Shown here piece after piece: positions 34,387 through 44,256 of a DNA stretch of 64,000 bases (positions are counted from its first letter, which is position 1; every line of letters begins with the position of its first letter). This stretch comes from Candidatus Zhuqueibacterota bacterium (GTDB taxonomy: Bacteria; BS750m-G25). The position numbers and the translations under genes were made by a program. Below the pieces are notes generated by a model. That model was given only the letters and a program-made list of their open reading frames with translations, had not been told where the DNA came from and searched no databases. The DNA lies in the NCBI GenBank assembly GCA_016783505.1, contig JADHWK010000005.1, forward strand, positions 21,935-85,934, in the 5' to 3' direction.

Positions 34387-35679
34387 CTATTTACGATATG
34401 CTTGAGGTACATATTCTGGCAATTTTTGTTCTGCGAAAATCCTGTCAAACCGCGCAAATCTCTGCAACCCGTTGACAACGGGCACACTCACCCAATCTTC
34501 GCCGATCAATGGGCGGGCATAATGGATAAAATCATCTGTTACGTCAATCTGATTGGGAGCGATCCAATCCTTTGGGAATTTGCGTTCGGAATTGGCCACC
34601 ACGTCCAAGGGTACTTTATCGTAATCCACATTATAAATCAAACCCTGCCGGCGAAGGATAGTGGACATATAGCCAGAGCCGTGTTCGACCGCGATGACCA
34701 CCGCCTTCTGACCTACTTTATAAGCTTCGTCTAAATCCACTGTGGATGCATAAATCGCTGTGTCGCGCTGATCCGTACCAACAACTTGCCCGCGCGCAAC
34801 TCCCCTCGCCTTCAATCCGACTTTATTGAGATGATTGACCACGATCTGCTGCGCGGTAGACATGCTCGAACTAAATTGGGTATGACCGAAAGAATCCTTT
34901 ACTTCACCGACCGTACCGACATCAAAACCTTCACTTACGACAAGGATGACCCGTCCACTTCGCTTAAGCTCATCATTTACATTATCCATTAACTCGGATA
35001 AACTGAGACCGGATTCTGGCATATAGATCTGGAGCGGCATTTCACGTTTGGGGTCTGCTAACCGTACTGCTGCCGGAATAAAGCCAATTTTCCGTCCCAT
35101 TACCTGTATCACAAGAACGGGGTCTGATGGGCAAGAACCCATATTTTCTTCGTTAGCATTTTGGATATTATAGGCCCAGTATCGAGCCACACTACCATAT
35201 CCTGGGGTATGATCAACCAGTTTGAATTCGGAGTCGCCTACATCGTTGTCAATCGTTTTGGCAATCCCCACCGCCACTAGGTCAAAACCTTTTTCGTGAG
35301 CCATTTTCGCTACTTTTTGCGCCGTGTCCATTGAGTCGTTACCGCCGATGTAAAAGAAGTAGCCGATGTTATGTGCTTTGAACACATCAATGATGCGATT
35401 AAAATCCTCTTGCTGATGGCTTTTTAGTTTATAGCGGCAGGTGCCGATGGGACCGGCGGCGGGGGTGGTCCGCAACAAGCGAATTTCCTCTTCTCGCTGG
35501 GCAGAGACATCCAGCAATTCCTCTTTGAGAATGCCTTCTAACCCGTGGTACCCACCGTAAATTTTATCAAATTTATCTGGATACATCCAGCAGGTTTCTA
35601 CAATCCCCCGAAGGGAATTATTGATCACCGGCGATGGACCGCCGGACTGAGCAACGACTACGTTTTTGTCTACTGCCAT
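34387..35679 (-). CDS. pfp: Diphosphate-dependent 6-phosphofructokinase
   Basis: 430 residues from the ATG at 35679 (a TTG two codons earlier is an alternative). GGPSPVINNSLRG and the GGNDSMDT and AKTIDNDVG motifs identify a group A phosphofructokinase. Asp in GGND and Lys before TIDND are the residues that mark PPi rather than ATP as phosphoryl donor. MGRKIGFIPAA and GHTQFSSSMST are further signatures. It interconverts fructose 6-phosphate and fructose 1,6-bisphosphate reversibly in the cytoplasm and would join the pentose phosphate genes upstream to glycolysis. Confidence 0.9.
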   Translation of the reverse strand: MAVDKNVVVAQSGGPSPVINNSLRGIVETCWMYPDKFDKIYGGYHGLEGILKEELLDVSAQREEEIRLLRTTPAAGPIGTCRYKLKSHQQEDFNRIIDVFKAHNIGYFFYIGGNDSMDTAQKVAKMAHEKGFDLVAVGIAKTIDNDVGDSEFKLVDHTPGYGSVARYWAYNIQNANEENMGSCPSDPVLVIQVMGRKIGFIPAAVRLADPKREMPLQIYMPESGLSLSELMDNVNDELKRSGRVILVVSEGFDVGTVGEVKDSFGHTQFSSSMSTAQQIVVNHLNKVGLKARGVARGQVVGTDQRDTAIYASTVDLDEAYKVGQKAVVIAVEHGSGYMSTILRRQGLIYNVDYDKVPLDVVANSERKFPKDWIAPNQIDVTDDFIHYARPLIGEDWVSVPVVNGLQRFARFDRIFAEQKLPEYVPQAYRK

Positions 35680-35708
35680 ACACAAACCCCCAAATTGCTG
35701 CTTTTTAG

Positions 35709-36983
35709 TTACGGCCCGAATGGATCGTCTTTCAAGCGATAGAGCATTTCTCCCGCCCTGGGGACATATAAAACCCCTTCATCCTCATGATTTTTCCAAT
35801 CGTCTACGTTGATCAATTTCGGATCGCAATAGCCAAGATTTATCTTCTTACAAACATCCTCTGGGATTTGCGTAGCTAAAACCACCTTGACCCGCGGCTT
35901 TTCTACGCCGTTCTCGAAAGAGCCAATCCCTTTCACGTGGGTGGAGTGCGCCATCACGCCGCCGGGTATATCTGTGAATCTATCCATTTGTTTGATAAAA
36001 TAGTCGCGAACGTGATAACCGATCTTCTCAATGATTGCCCCATGGGTAACGGATATTTCGGTGATATTTGGCGCATAGATGATTAACTCACCACCGTCAG
36101 CAACCACGGGTTCGAGTTTGTACATGCATTTGCCCCCGGTCCAGAGGTCATCGTACATTTTGGGGGCGCAGGATAAAACCCGATGAAAGGGATGATCCTT
36201 ATAAATAATATGCAATTTGCCTGACAAATCAGCAGCGGAAGCAAACGCTTCCTCCGGAGTCCCGACGAAAAGACCGGCCAGATCATTCCCCTTAACTACT
36301 AGACTCAAACAAATCCGCTCTATAAGTAAAAATGCTGCCGCCTTATCCACCAATTTCCGCACCGGTGTATCCTTGGTGCCGATGATGACCGGGTTGGTGA
36401 TAAGGGCTCCGAACCAATGGAGTATATCAATGATCTCCTGCCCACCAATGCCTGGAAACAGATACTTGTTGCCACCCGAGAATCCCACCACCTCATGGGG
36501 AAAGGTGGGACCAATGATCATGAGCAGGTCATAATCAAAAATCAGTTTATTTATGGTTACATCTACTTTCTGGCGCAGCAGTCCACCGGAGATGTCGGCG
36601 ACCTCATCTTCGCTAATGGTCCCAATGCACCTTAGCTGATCAGGGTCCTTCCAATAATGATTGAAGAATCTCGCTTTGGGATATTTACTGGTACGCTCTT
36701 TCTGGGTAATGCCGACTCGCTCGTTAATCGCCCTGTCGCTCATAGGTGGATGGGTACCAAGAGCGATAAGAAAGTGAAGGGCTTGCACCCGTGCCGCCAG
36801 CAATTTATAGACGACCCGGAACATTGCATCCATAGGGGCGGTGCGGGTGTGATCGGGTATGATGGCCAGAATGCGCCTGTCGTCCAAATGGTTTAGCGAG
36901 AACGCTTGGGCACAGAGATTGAAGACCTGCGCCTCATTCAGCAAATCAGATGGAGAGCCTTTGCCAATAACCATGTGTAACAT
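35709..36983 (-). CDS. LarA-family nickel-pincer-dependent hydroxyacid racemase/epimerase
   Basis: 424 residues. Family motifs: IPDHTRTAP (42-50), ALGTHPPM (74-81), FPHEVVGFSGGNKYLFPGIGG (161-181) and KMYDDLWTGGKCMYKLEPVV near residue 280. His163, Lys173 and His189 have the same spacing as His174, Lys184 (cofactor attachment) and His200 (nickel ligand) of Lactiplantibacillus LarA, so the enzyme should carry the Ni-pincer nucleotide. LarA homologues racemise lactate, malate and other 2-hydroxy acids, and gluconate C2-epimerisation has been reported. Lying directly after gnd and near the fructuronate-reductase-like SDR, a mannonate/gluconate epimerase is the best contextual guess. Cofactor genes larBCE are not in the window. 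Confidence 0.8.
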   Translation of the reverse strand: MLHMVIGKGSPSDLLNEAQVFNLCAQAFSLNHLDDRRILAIIPDHTRTAPMDAMFRVVYKLLAARVQALHFLIALGTHPPMSDRAINERVGITQKERTSKYPKARFFNHYWKDPDQLRCIGTISEDEVADISGGLLRQKVDVTINKLIFDYDLLMIIGPTFPHEVVGFSGGNKYLFPGIGGQEIIDILHWFGALITNPVIIGTKDTPVRKLVDKAAAFLLIERICLSLVVKGNDLAGLFVGTPEEAFASAADLSGKLHIIYKDHPFHRVLSCAPKMYDDLWTGGKCMYKLEPVVADGGELIIYAPNITEISVTHGAIIEKIGYHVRDYFIKQMDRFTDIPGGVMAHSTHVKGIGSFENGVEKPRVKVVLATQIPEDVCKKINLGYCDPKLINVDDWKNHEDEGVLYVPRAGEMLYRLKDDPFGP

Positions 36984-37002
36984 TATAGGGAAAAGCCAAC
37001 CG

Positions 37003-38424
37003 CTAATCTTTCAACCACTCGGTATGGAAAAACTGACCGCGCGGTTTGTCAACGCGTTCATAGGTGTGAGCGCCGAAATAGTCACGCTGGGCCTGCAGCA
37101 GGTTCGCCGGCAGTTGGGCGCTACGGTAGCCGTCATAATAGGCCAACGCACTGCTGAAAGCCGGAACCGGCAGACCTAAGGCAACCGCTTGGGCAACCAC
37201 CTTACGCCAGGCATCCTGGTTCGCCTCCACAGCGGATTTAAAATAGGAATCCAGCAAAAGATTCGGCAGATCCGGCTGCCTGTCAAACGCTTCTTTAATC
37301 TTGTCTAGGAATTGTGCGCGGATAATACAACCGTTGCGCCATAACAACGCTATCTCGCCGAACTTCAGATCCCAGTGGTACTCCTCGGCCGCGGCCCGCA
37401 TCAATTGATAGCCCTGGGCGTAAGAGCAGATCTTGGAAGCATACAGTGCCTTGCGGATAATCTCGATAAATTCTACTTTATCACCTTCGAACTTGGCATC
37501 GGGGCTGGATAAAACCTTTGATGCGGCCACACGCTCTTCCTTTATAGCACTTAAAGCACGGGCAAACACGGCCTCTGCAATCGTCTGCGAGGGGACACCC
37601 AGATCCAAAGCGGCCTGGCTGGCCCATTTGCCCGTACCTTTCTGCCCAGCCGTATCCAGGATAACATGGATCATCGGTTTACCGGTTTCGGGGTCCTTTT
37701 TAGCCATAATGTCACTGGTGATTTGAATCAGGTAGCTGTTTAATTCCCCTTTATTCCATTCTGCAAAAACATCGTACATTTCCCCTGGGGTTAATCCGAG
37801 GGCCTGTTCCATTATAAAGTATGACTCACAGATCATCTGCATGTCGCCGTACTCAATCCCATTGTGGACCATTTTAACGAAATGCCCAGCGCCGTTGTTC
37901 CCGATCCATTCACAGCAGGGGGAGCCATCAGCAACCTTGGCAGCAATGGATTGAAAGATCGTTTTCACGTGGGGCCAGGCCTCGGGGCTTCCCCCAGGCA
38001 TAATAGAGGGGCCCTTTAATGCCCCCTCTTCGCCACCGGAAACGCCGGTGCCGATAAATAAATAACCTTTTTCTTTCAAATAGTTGGTCCTGCGTATGGA
38101 ATCCGGAAAATGGCTGTTACCACCGTCAATGATAATATCACCTGGTTCCAAATGCGGCAGAAGCAGCTCGATAAAATCATCCACGGGCTTACCGGCTTTG
38201 ACCATAAGCATGGTCTTCCGCGGTTTTTTAAGACTTGCGGCCAACTCCTCAATGTTGTGACAACCCTTAATGTTTTTACCTTTTGCACGGCCTTCAATGA
38301 ATTTATCCACTTTGCTGACGGTGCGATTGAAGACGGCTACCGAAAAACCATGGTTCTCTATATTGAGAACAAGATTTTCGCCCATTACGGCAAGACCAAT
38401 CAGTCCGATGTCATAAGTGCCCAT
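37003..38424 (-). CDS. gnd: 6-phosphogluconate dehydrogenase, decarboxylating
   Basis: 473 residues, full length. [20 protein letters not shown] is the NADP-binding N-terminus; [36 protein letters not shown] and [21 protein letters not shown] are strict family signatures. The enzyme converts 6-phosphogluconate to ribulose 5-phosphate and CO2. It has a GGGAGG ribosome site and lies between the SDR and larA-like genes rather than with zwf, suggesting it serves a catabolic route that delivers gluconate. Confidence 0.96.
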   Translation of the reverse strand: MGTYDIGLIGLAVMGENLVLNIENHGFSVAVFNRTVSKVDKFIEGRAKGKNIKGCHNIEELAASLKKPRKTMLMVKAGKPVDDFIELLLPHLEPGDIIIDGGNSHFPDSIRRTNYLKEKGYLFIGTGVSGGEEGALKGPSIMPGGSPEAWPHVKTIFQSIAAKVADGSPCCEWIGNNGAGHFVKMVHNGIEYGDMQMICESYFIMEQALGLTPGEMYDVFAEWNKGELNSYLIQITSDIMAKKDPETGKPMIHVILDTAGQKGTGKWASQAALDLGVPSQTIAEAVFARALSAIKEERVAASKVLSSPDAKFEGDKVEFIEIIRKALYASKICSYAQGYQLMRAAAEEYHWDLKFGEIALLWRNGCIIRAQFLDKIKEAFDRQPDLPNLLLDSYFKSAVEANQDAWRKVVAQAVALGLPVPAFSSALAYYDGYRSAQLPANLLQAQRDYFGAHTYERVDKPRGQFFHTEWLKD

Positions 38425-38440
38425 TCTGTTTTCCTCCCTG

Positions 38441-39220
38441 TTAAATGGTCATGGCGGTAAAACCGCCGTCCACGCGAATAACGGCACCGGTAACGAAAGA
38501 AGAAGCCTTTTCTGAGGCCAACCAGAGTGTGGCTCCCACCAATTCCTCGGGTTCACCAAATCGAGCCATGGGAGTATGGCGGAAAATAGCCTCGGTGCGC
38601 TCCTTGGTCAGCAGTTTGCGATTCTGCTCAGCCGGGAAAAACCCTGGGGCAATGGCATTCACCCGAACCCTATGGGGCGCCCATTCCCGGGCCAGAAACT
38701 GGGTCAGATTGTTGACACCTGCTTTGGAAATACCGTATGTAAACACCTTGGAAAGCGGTGGTCCCGATGAGGCTGAGGAAATGTTAATGATACTCCCCCC
38801 TTCGCCCTGTTCAATCATTCTTTTCCCAAAAATCTGACAGGCTAAAAACATGCTCTTCAGGTTCACGCTGAGGATCTTTTCCCACTCCCCTTCGGTAATC
38901 TCGAAAAAGGGAGTAGCTGAATTGATGCCCGGGGCATTGATCAGGATATTTACCCGGCCTAACTCAGTGACGATTTTCTCCAGGGCCTTCATAATATCCT
39001 CTTTTATGGAGGCATCCAGTTGGATCGCCAGCGCCCTGACACCTACGGCAGAAATTTCCTCGGCCTTTTTCCTGGCACTCTCGACGTTAAGATCCAAGAC
39101 GGCAATATCGGCCCCTGCCCTAGCCAGCCCATCTGCTATGGCCCCAGCAAGCACCCCACCACCCCCTATAATCGCTGCTACCTTATTCTTTAATCCAAAA
39201 AGTGATTCAAGAAATTCCAT
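38441..39220 (-). CDS. SDR-family oxidoreductase, fructuronate reductase-like
   Basis: 259 residues, classical short-chain dehydrogenase: cofactor loop [13 protein letters not shown] (17-29), the NAG-like NAPG motif at 95-98, catalytic Ser149, Tyr162 and Lys166 (TYGISKAG), and [12 protein letters not shown] after the catalytic core. The LKNKVA-x-I-x-GGGGVL start and APGFFP stretch are typical of SDRs annotated as D-mannonate oxidoreductase or gluconate 5-dehydrogenase. Next to uxaE, reduction of fructuronate to mannonate is the likely reaction; substrate specificity is inferred from context. Confidence 0.8.
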   Translation of the reverse strand: MEFLESLFGLKNKVAAIIGGGGVLAGAIADGLARAGADIAVLDLNVESARKKAEEISAVGVRALAIQLDASIKEDIMKALEKIVTELGRVNILINAPGINSATPFFEITEGEWEKILSVNLKSMFLACQIFGKRMIEQGEGGSIINISSASSGPPLSKVFTYGISKAGVNNLTQFLAREWAPHRVRVNAIAPGFFPAEQNRKLLTKERTEAIFRHTPMARFGEPEELVGATLWLASEKASSFVTGAVIRVDGGFTAMTI

Positions 39221-39526
39221 ATTTAATCCCCTCTTATGAACTTAAGGGCTACGCCCCAACTGGAATAATGGGCAATAAATATATCTGGAGATCAGGGTAT
39301 CAGTGGGAAGAATATCAGTGGATCAGAACATTCGGAACGATCTTGGGACAGGATAAAATCTGATATTCTTGTAATCTGATTCCCTTCCTATCCCCAAGCT
39401 TCGGGACTGATATTCTGATTTACTTTGAAGCCCTTTCTTAGAGATTCAAAGATGTTAAGTTACCATCCGCAATCATGAAGTCATGCCTGAGGCAGATCCG
39501 CCTATGGCGTGACCTGCGGCTACATC
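39221..39526. other. Intergenic region with repeat DNA, no gene
   Basis: 306 bases between the SDR and uxaE. It contains an imperfect TCCCCAAGCTTCGGGA palindrome (39391-39406), several GATATTCTGAT/ATCAG words and a second copy of the TGCCTGAGGCAGATCCGCC repeat (39483-39501). No terminator with a U-run on the - strand was seen, so transcription may continue. Confidence 0.55.
39483..39510. repeat. TGCCTGAGGCAGATCCGCC repeat, copy 2
   Basis: Identical over 19 bases to the copy at 24477-24502, then diverges (TATGGCGTGAC here, TTGGGCGGA there). Confidence 0.6.
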
Positions 39527-41086
39527 CTACAGAAAAGGTATAATATGTTTTCTCAAATGCTTCGATAGATTCTCATAGTGATCTTCTTCGTTTGCAACCA
39601 AACACTCCTTGATTTGGTCCCGAAACAGATAATTCCCCTTAGTATCCTTTGCGGTCAGAACAGAACCGAAGGCAACATGCAACACCTGACGGGCATCGTC
39701 CTGTTCAAAAAGAGCCAACAGTTGATCGTTCGAACATTCCGAACTCAATGGGACATCATCCACCTTGGCTGAGACATGATAGGATGCTTTGTCCAACGGA
39801 TATCTTTCCCGTGAGAAATCAAAGATCTCGCGGAACAGATCCGGCTCTTTTGAACAGATGGTATACAATGCCACCAGGTAGCTCGTCCCGGCGGTTTTCA
39901 CATGAACATACCCTTGCTTAAGCTTTCCGATAATTTCATACACACTGAATTTATCACTACCGGAATGAAGGCTGATTTTATAAGGACCCCATTGCTGAGC
40001 GATCAGCACATGTTTTTTATACTCCTCCGCAAAGCGATCGAGATCCCCCCTGTAGTCAACCCCTTTTTCAAAATCCCCGATGAAACGCGGGGCCAGACTC
40101 ACAAATTTGATTCCCAATCTGATCATTTCTCCGACGAAAAAAAGGTGCTCAAAGGCGGTGGTGACAGAATCTGTCTCGTCTACTGAGACTTCCAATTCAA
40201 AGGGACTCCCGGAAGACCTTTCCACCAGATATTTGTACATCTTATAGGTGTGTGCAATCGCCTTCCCATATTTAGCCATGGCACGGTAAATTTCTTCCCG
40301 ATCGGGATGGATGACGAATTCATCATCAAGCACAAAATCCCGGTCATCATATCTTCGCAGGCAATCATCAGAGGTATCTTCGAGCGTGGACCACGGGATT
40401 TTCTCCACCCTGGCCATAAGCTCCCGGCTCGAATATGAATCGGCCTGGTTGTCCACGTGATCCCCGGGATCGATGGTATACATGGTGTAACCGGCTTGGA
40501 CCATCAAGTCGATGTCCTCTGACGTTTTGAGATGATCGGCATCGGCCCCGAAACCCTCCATATATCCCTCCTGGAAAACAGCCCAGGTGGCGGCATTCAT
40601 CACCTCCTCGGGACTACGATGGGTCCGCTTAAGCTCCCGAATGGACTGCTGGGCCAGCACAGGTTTTATCCCTGTTCCTACAACCGCCCGGATGTGTCCC
40701 GGTCCCGCCAGGCCCAATCTGTCGCCCAGCCCGATTGCATTCCCAAGACCGAGCACCTTCGGTCGGGTAAAAGGGAAAAAATTACGTATGGTCACCGCAT
40801 TGGAATGACTTATGGAACATTTTTTTAGAAATATGTTTTCCTTATCCAAGATCTCGGCTAAAATCTCCCCATCAAAATCCATGAATTGAGAGCTTTTATC
40901 CCCACCGAATAGTATCCAAAGACACTTTTCTTCCTCAGAGACACCGACAAAAAAATAATCCTCCCCGATTTTGGTAATTGACCGGGGATAAACGTCAACC
41001 TTTACCTTATCAGTAAACCTAATTTTTTGCCTTTGGGAAGGGGCACCTTTCTTTAGTCCTTCAAGCAGGGCTTTGTAATCCCCCAT
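39527..41086 (-). CDS. uxaE: Tagaturonate/fructuronate epimerase
   Basis: 519 residues, with a GGAGGAT ribosome site. The protein matches the UxaE family known from Thermotoga, which interconverts D-tagaturonate and D-fructuronate by C4 epimerisation. Recognisable stretches include GLGDRLGLAGPGHIRAV, RSPEEVMNAATWAVFQEGY, GFGADADHLKT, TIDPGDHVDN, ELEVSVDETDS and KISLHSGSDKFSVYEIIGK, rich in candidate metal ligands (His, Asp, Glu). It brings galacturonate-derived tagaturonate into the fructuronate branch, served by the SDR gene downstream. Confidence 0.87.
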   Translation of the reverse strand: MGDYKALLEGLKKGAPSQRQKIRFTDKVKVDVYPRSITKIGEDYFFVGVSEEEKCLWILFGGDKSSQFMDFDGEILAEILDKENIFLKKCSISHSNAVTIRNFFPFTRPKVLGLGNAIGLGDRLGLAGPGHIRAVVGTGIKPVLAQQSIRELKRTHRSPEEVMNAATWAVFQEGYMEGFGADADHLKTSEDIDLMVQAGYTMYTIDPGDHVDNQADSYSSRELMARVEKIPWSTLEDTSDDCLRRYDDRDFVLDDEFVIHPDREEIYRAMAKYGKAIAHTYKMYKYLVERSSGSPFELEVSVDETDSVTTAFEHLFFVGEMIRLGIKFVSLAPRFIGDFEKGVDYRGDLDRFAEEYKKHVLIAQQWGPYKISLHSGSDKFSVYEIIGKLKQGYVHVKTAGTSYLVALYTICSKEPDLFREIFDFSRERYPLDKASYHVSAKVDDVPLSSECSNDQLLALFEQDDARQVLHVAFGSVLTAKDTKGNYLFRDQIKECLVANEEDHYENLSKHLRKHIIPFL

Positions 41087-41109
41087 TGATTTTCATCCTC
41101 CAAAAACGA

Positions 41110-43116
41110 TTACCCACCATTCGACCAAGCCTTGATTTTCTCTGAAACCGCCTCACCCGTAAACCCGAACTTCTCAACCAGCATCCCTAACGGTGCTGAA
41201 GCGCCAAATCGGTCCAGGCTGACAATCAAAATGGGAGATTCGGTTATGCCATCCCAACCATGCGGAACTCCTGCTTCGATTACTGCTAACCGACAGTTTC
41301 TCCGGGGAATTACTGACTCCCGGTAGCTTTTCGATTGCCCCCTGAAGATTTCCAGGGAGGGCATGGAGACCACTCGAACCGAGCAACCCTCGCCTTCAAG
41401 AATCTTTTGGCTTTCTAAAGCCAAATGAACTTCCGACCCGGTCGCCACCAGAACGATGTACGGCCCTTCCTTTTTTTCTTCAGAGAGCACATACCCCCCC
41501 TTCTGAATGAGGAACGGATCGAAATTAGCCGGCCTTGGCAGGGTGGGAACATTCTGCCTCGTCAGGATCAAGGCCGATGGGCCGCTGCGATTCTTCAGTG
41601 CGTAGGTCCAGGCTATGGCCACTTCTAGACCATCGGCAGGGCGAATAACGGTAAGATTAGGTATCGCCCTCAAGGCCGCTAACTGCTCTACCGGCTGATG
41701 CGTCGGCCCATCCTCGCCCACAAAGATACTATCGTGAGTAAAAACGTAGATGACCTGAACCCCCATCATGGCAGCCAGGCGGATAGAAGGCCGCATATAG
41801 TCCGAAAAGACCAGAAATGTAGACCCGTATGGAATCCAACTGCCGTACAGTGCCAGTCCGTTGAGAACCGCTCCCATAGCATGTTCCCTAACACCGAAAT
41901 GAAAATTCCGGCCCCCGAAACGACCTTGACCAATCGAAGGGGAATCCTCGATCAAGGTTTTGGTTGATGGGGCCAGATCCGCCGATCCTCCACAGAGGCT
42001 GGGAACTAACTCAGCAGCTTTTTGCAAGATTTTACCCGAAATCACTCGTGTTGCATTCGGCTTGGTCGGAATACTACGAATAAGTTCCTCATCAATGGAA
42101 TTAGGAACCCGTTTGGCAAACATTTCACCCCATTGCTCTGCCAATTTCGGGTTTCTCTTTTGCCAGCTTCTGAAATTATCCTGCCACCTATTGTATTCTT
42201 TTTTCAACTCTTCGACTCGACAATAAAACAGTTCCCTTACTTCATCCGGTACGTAGAAATTGGGCCGAGTAGGCCAACCTAAGTTACGCTTCGTCTCTAA
42301 AACCTCCTCAACCCCCAAAGGTGCTCCGTGGGATTCTTCACTATCCTGCATATTGGGACTTCCATATGCGATATGGGTTTTGGCTATGATGAGCGAAGGT
42401 CGATCGTTTACTTCAATTCCCTTCTCGATGGCGCTTGCGACATCATCATGGTTATGCCCGTCAATTTGGTTCGTATGCCAACCGTAGGCCTCAAAACGCC
42501 TCCCCACATCCTCAGAAAAACTGAGGTTTGTATCTCCTTCAATCGTAATGTGGTTGTCGTCGTAAATATAGATGATGTTTCCCAGACCGAGGTGTCCAGC
42601 CATGGAGGCTGCTTCTGAAGCTACTCCTTCCATCAAGTCACCGTCACTGACAATCCCGTATATACGATGATCTAACAGTGAGAAGCCATTGGTATTGAAC
42701 CGTTCAGCCATCATTTTGGCACCAATGGCCATACCCACACCGTTGGCAAACCCCTGGCCCAGTGGACCGGTCGTCGTTTCGACACCAGGAAGACAATTAT
42801 ATTCGGGGTGACCCGGGGTTCGGCTCCCCCATTGTCGGAAGGACTTCAGATCCTCTATCAAAACATCGTAACCGCTCAGATAGAGCAATGCATAGAGAAG
42901 CATTGATCCGTGTCCAGCGGAGAGAACAAACCGATCCCGGTTTGGCCAAATGGGATCTTTGGGGTTAAATTTTAAAAAACGGTTCCAGAGGACAAATGCG
43001 CAATCGGCCATACCCATTGGCATGCCGGGGTGACCCGAATTTGCTTTTTGAACACCATCCACGGCCAGCATCCGAATCGTATTCACAGCCAACTGTGCTA
43101 ACCGTGGAGTTACCAT
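41110..43116 (-). CDS. tkt: Transketolase
   Basis: 668 residues from the ATG at 43116 (a TTG four codons upstream, with GGGGA before it, is possible). ThDP enzyme of the non-oxidative pentose phosphate pathway. Signatures: KANSGHPGMPMGMAD, GPLGQGFANGVGMAIG, the ThDP/Mg motif SDGDLMEGVASEAASMAGHLGL, and VFTHDSIFVGEDGPTHQPVEQL. Intact and full length. Together with gnd and the PPi-phosphofructokinase it would process ribulose 5-phosphate-derived sugars. It ends 23 bases before uxaE. Confidence 0.96.
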   Translation of the reverse strand: MVTPRLAQLAVNTIRMLAVDGVQKANSGHPGMPMGMADCAFVLWNRFLKFNPKDPIWPNRDRFVLSAGHGSMLLYALLYLSGYDVLIEDLKSFRQWGSRTPGHPEYNCLPGVETTTGPLGQGFANGVGMAIGAKMMAERFNTNGFSLLDHRIYGIVSDGDLMEGVASEAASMAGHLGLGNIIYIYDDNHITIEGDTNLSFSEDVGRRFEAYGWHTNQIDGHNHDDVASAIEKGIEVNDRPSLIIAKTHIAYGSPNMQDSEESHGAPLGVEEVLETKRNLGWPTRPNFYVPDEVRELFYCRVEELKKEYNRWQDNFRSWQKRNPKLAEQWGEMFAKRVPNSIDEELIRSIPTKPNATRVISGKILQKAAELVPSLCGGSADLAPSTKTLIEDSPSIGQGRFGGRNFHFGVREHAMGAVLNGLALYGSWIPYGSTFLVFSDYMRPSIRLAAMMGVQVIYVFTHDSIFVGEDGPTHQPVEQLAALRAIPNLTVIRPADGLEVAIAWTYALKNRSGPSALILTRQNVPTLPRPANFDPFLIQKGGYVLSEEKKEGPYIVLVATGSEVHLALESQKILEGEGCSVRVVSMPSLEIFRGQSKSYRESVIPRRNCRLAVIEAGVPHGWDGITESPILIVSLDRFGASAPLGMLVEKFGFTGEAVSEKIKAWSNGG

Positions 43117-43221
43117 CACTCTGCACACAAGATAGTCCCCTCTTTTAGAATCATAATGTTACGAAATCCTTTAGGGAATATCTAATTTAAACTACAAATT
43201 TATGCTCAGATTTCCATTCAA

Positions 43222-44256
43222 TCAGGGTGAAACATCTGGCCATTCATGCTTAGGATAGAACTGGTAATTAAGAAAACATTGGTTGATAACCGCATTAGGC
43301 CATCTACTTTTAATAACCATTCTTTTCTTCTTTATTATTTTAGAGAGATCATTATACTTCGAAAAATCGGTATATTTTTCCCAGCTTCCAGAAAACTTCT
43401 TCGGCCAGGATTTTGCTAAGGGATGGTCAGGCATCCTTGTAGTGACTTTATGTCTATCATATCTCGTCCTCATATCTTTTATCCGAGCCACTTCTTCTAT
43501 ATGAGCATATTTTACCGAAATTTTTTCCAAAGGAATGTTCTCCCACCCAACCGGCAAGGAGCCATGGCCTCCCCATTGAACATTGATCCTTGCCCTCTGA
43601 TTATGAGCATTGGCATCTTCTATGGCTTCTTTTGTAGCCAGAATCGCTCGATGAAAGTAAGTATACACCCCTTTCACTTTACCTGATTGGGGATCGTATT
43701 CAATCCAGACTTTCTCGTGATCAGTGGGATCATTATCCCCGGGATAGTCAATATCATCATCCCAGAAGAAACTATATTCGATAAGCGGTTTATCGGGATG
43801 AATAACCACCGTCAAATCTTCCAAGGGGAAGAATTCTTTGGGGTTGGTGTATACCCTGGGAGCATACTTTAGTATTAAACCAAATTCCTCAGCGGTTACA
43901 GGTTGGGGTGGATCCAATTCCAAGACTTTGGCATATTCTATGCTAGCCTCTTTCAATCTCCGCTCCAGGTGATAGACATACCCCAAGCGGTTGTGGTAAT
44001 AGGGGTCCTGGGGGGCAAGTTGGACTGCTTTTTGATAGTCTGCAATGGCTGCGGCATGATTCTCCGGCTTGTTCTCTTCTTCAGCGCGGAAAAGATCCAG
44101 ATAGACCTCTCCCCTTTCAAAGTAGAATCTAGCCAAATCCTGAACCGAGGAGAAAAATCGGCCCTTATCTGTTAAGTTCGATCTACCTTGAGCCTCAACT
44201 TTGGCGATGCCACAAAACAGTAAGAGGATTGATAGTAATCCTGTCAGCTTTCTCAT
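43222..44256 (-). CDS. Secreted TPR protein (intact copy of a partly duplicated gene)
   Basis: 344 residues from the ATG at 44256: signal peptide (MRKLTGLLSILLLFCGIAKVEAQ), about two TPR motifs (residues 30-115; AAIADYQKAVQLAPQDPYYHNRLGYVYH, ERRLKEASIEYAKVLELDP), then an uncharacterised ~220-residue domain with VWIEYDPQSGKVKGVYTYFH, WGGHGSLPVGW and His-rich stretches. The frame continues upstream without a stop into a decayed 91-codon copy of the same gene, so translation could start at 44529 instead. The C-terminal domain resembles nothing I can name. Confidence 0.65.
   Translation of the reverse strand: MRKLTGLLSILLLFCGIAKVEAQGRSNLTDKGRFFSSVQDLARFYFERGEVYLDLFRAEEENKPENHAAAIADYQKAVQLAPQDPYYHNRLGYVYHLERRLKEASIEYAKVLELDPPQPVTAEEFGLILKYAPRVYTNPKEFFPLEDLTVVIHPDKPLIEYSFFWDDDIDYPGDNDPTDHEKVWIEYDPQSGKVKGVYTYFHRAILATKEAIEDANAHNQRARINVQWGGHGSLPVGWENIPLEKISVKYAHIEEVARIKDMRTRYDRHKVTTRMPDHPLAKSWPKKFSGSWEKYTDFSKYNDLSKIIKKKRMVIKSRWPNAVINQCFLNYQFYPKHEWPDVSP

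Noticed and set aside
35709-36983. Simple lactate racemase assignment
   Set aside because: No lactate dehydrogenase, lactate permease or lar cofactor genes nearby; the sugar-acid context fits better, though substrate remains unproven.
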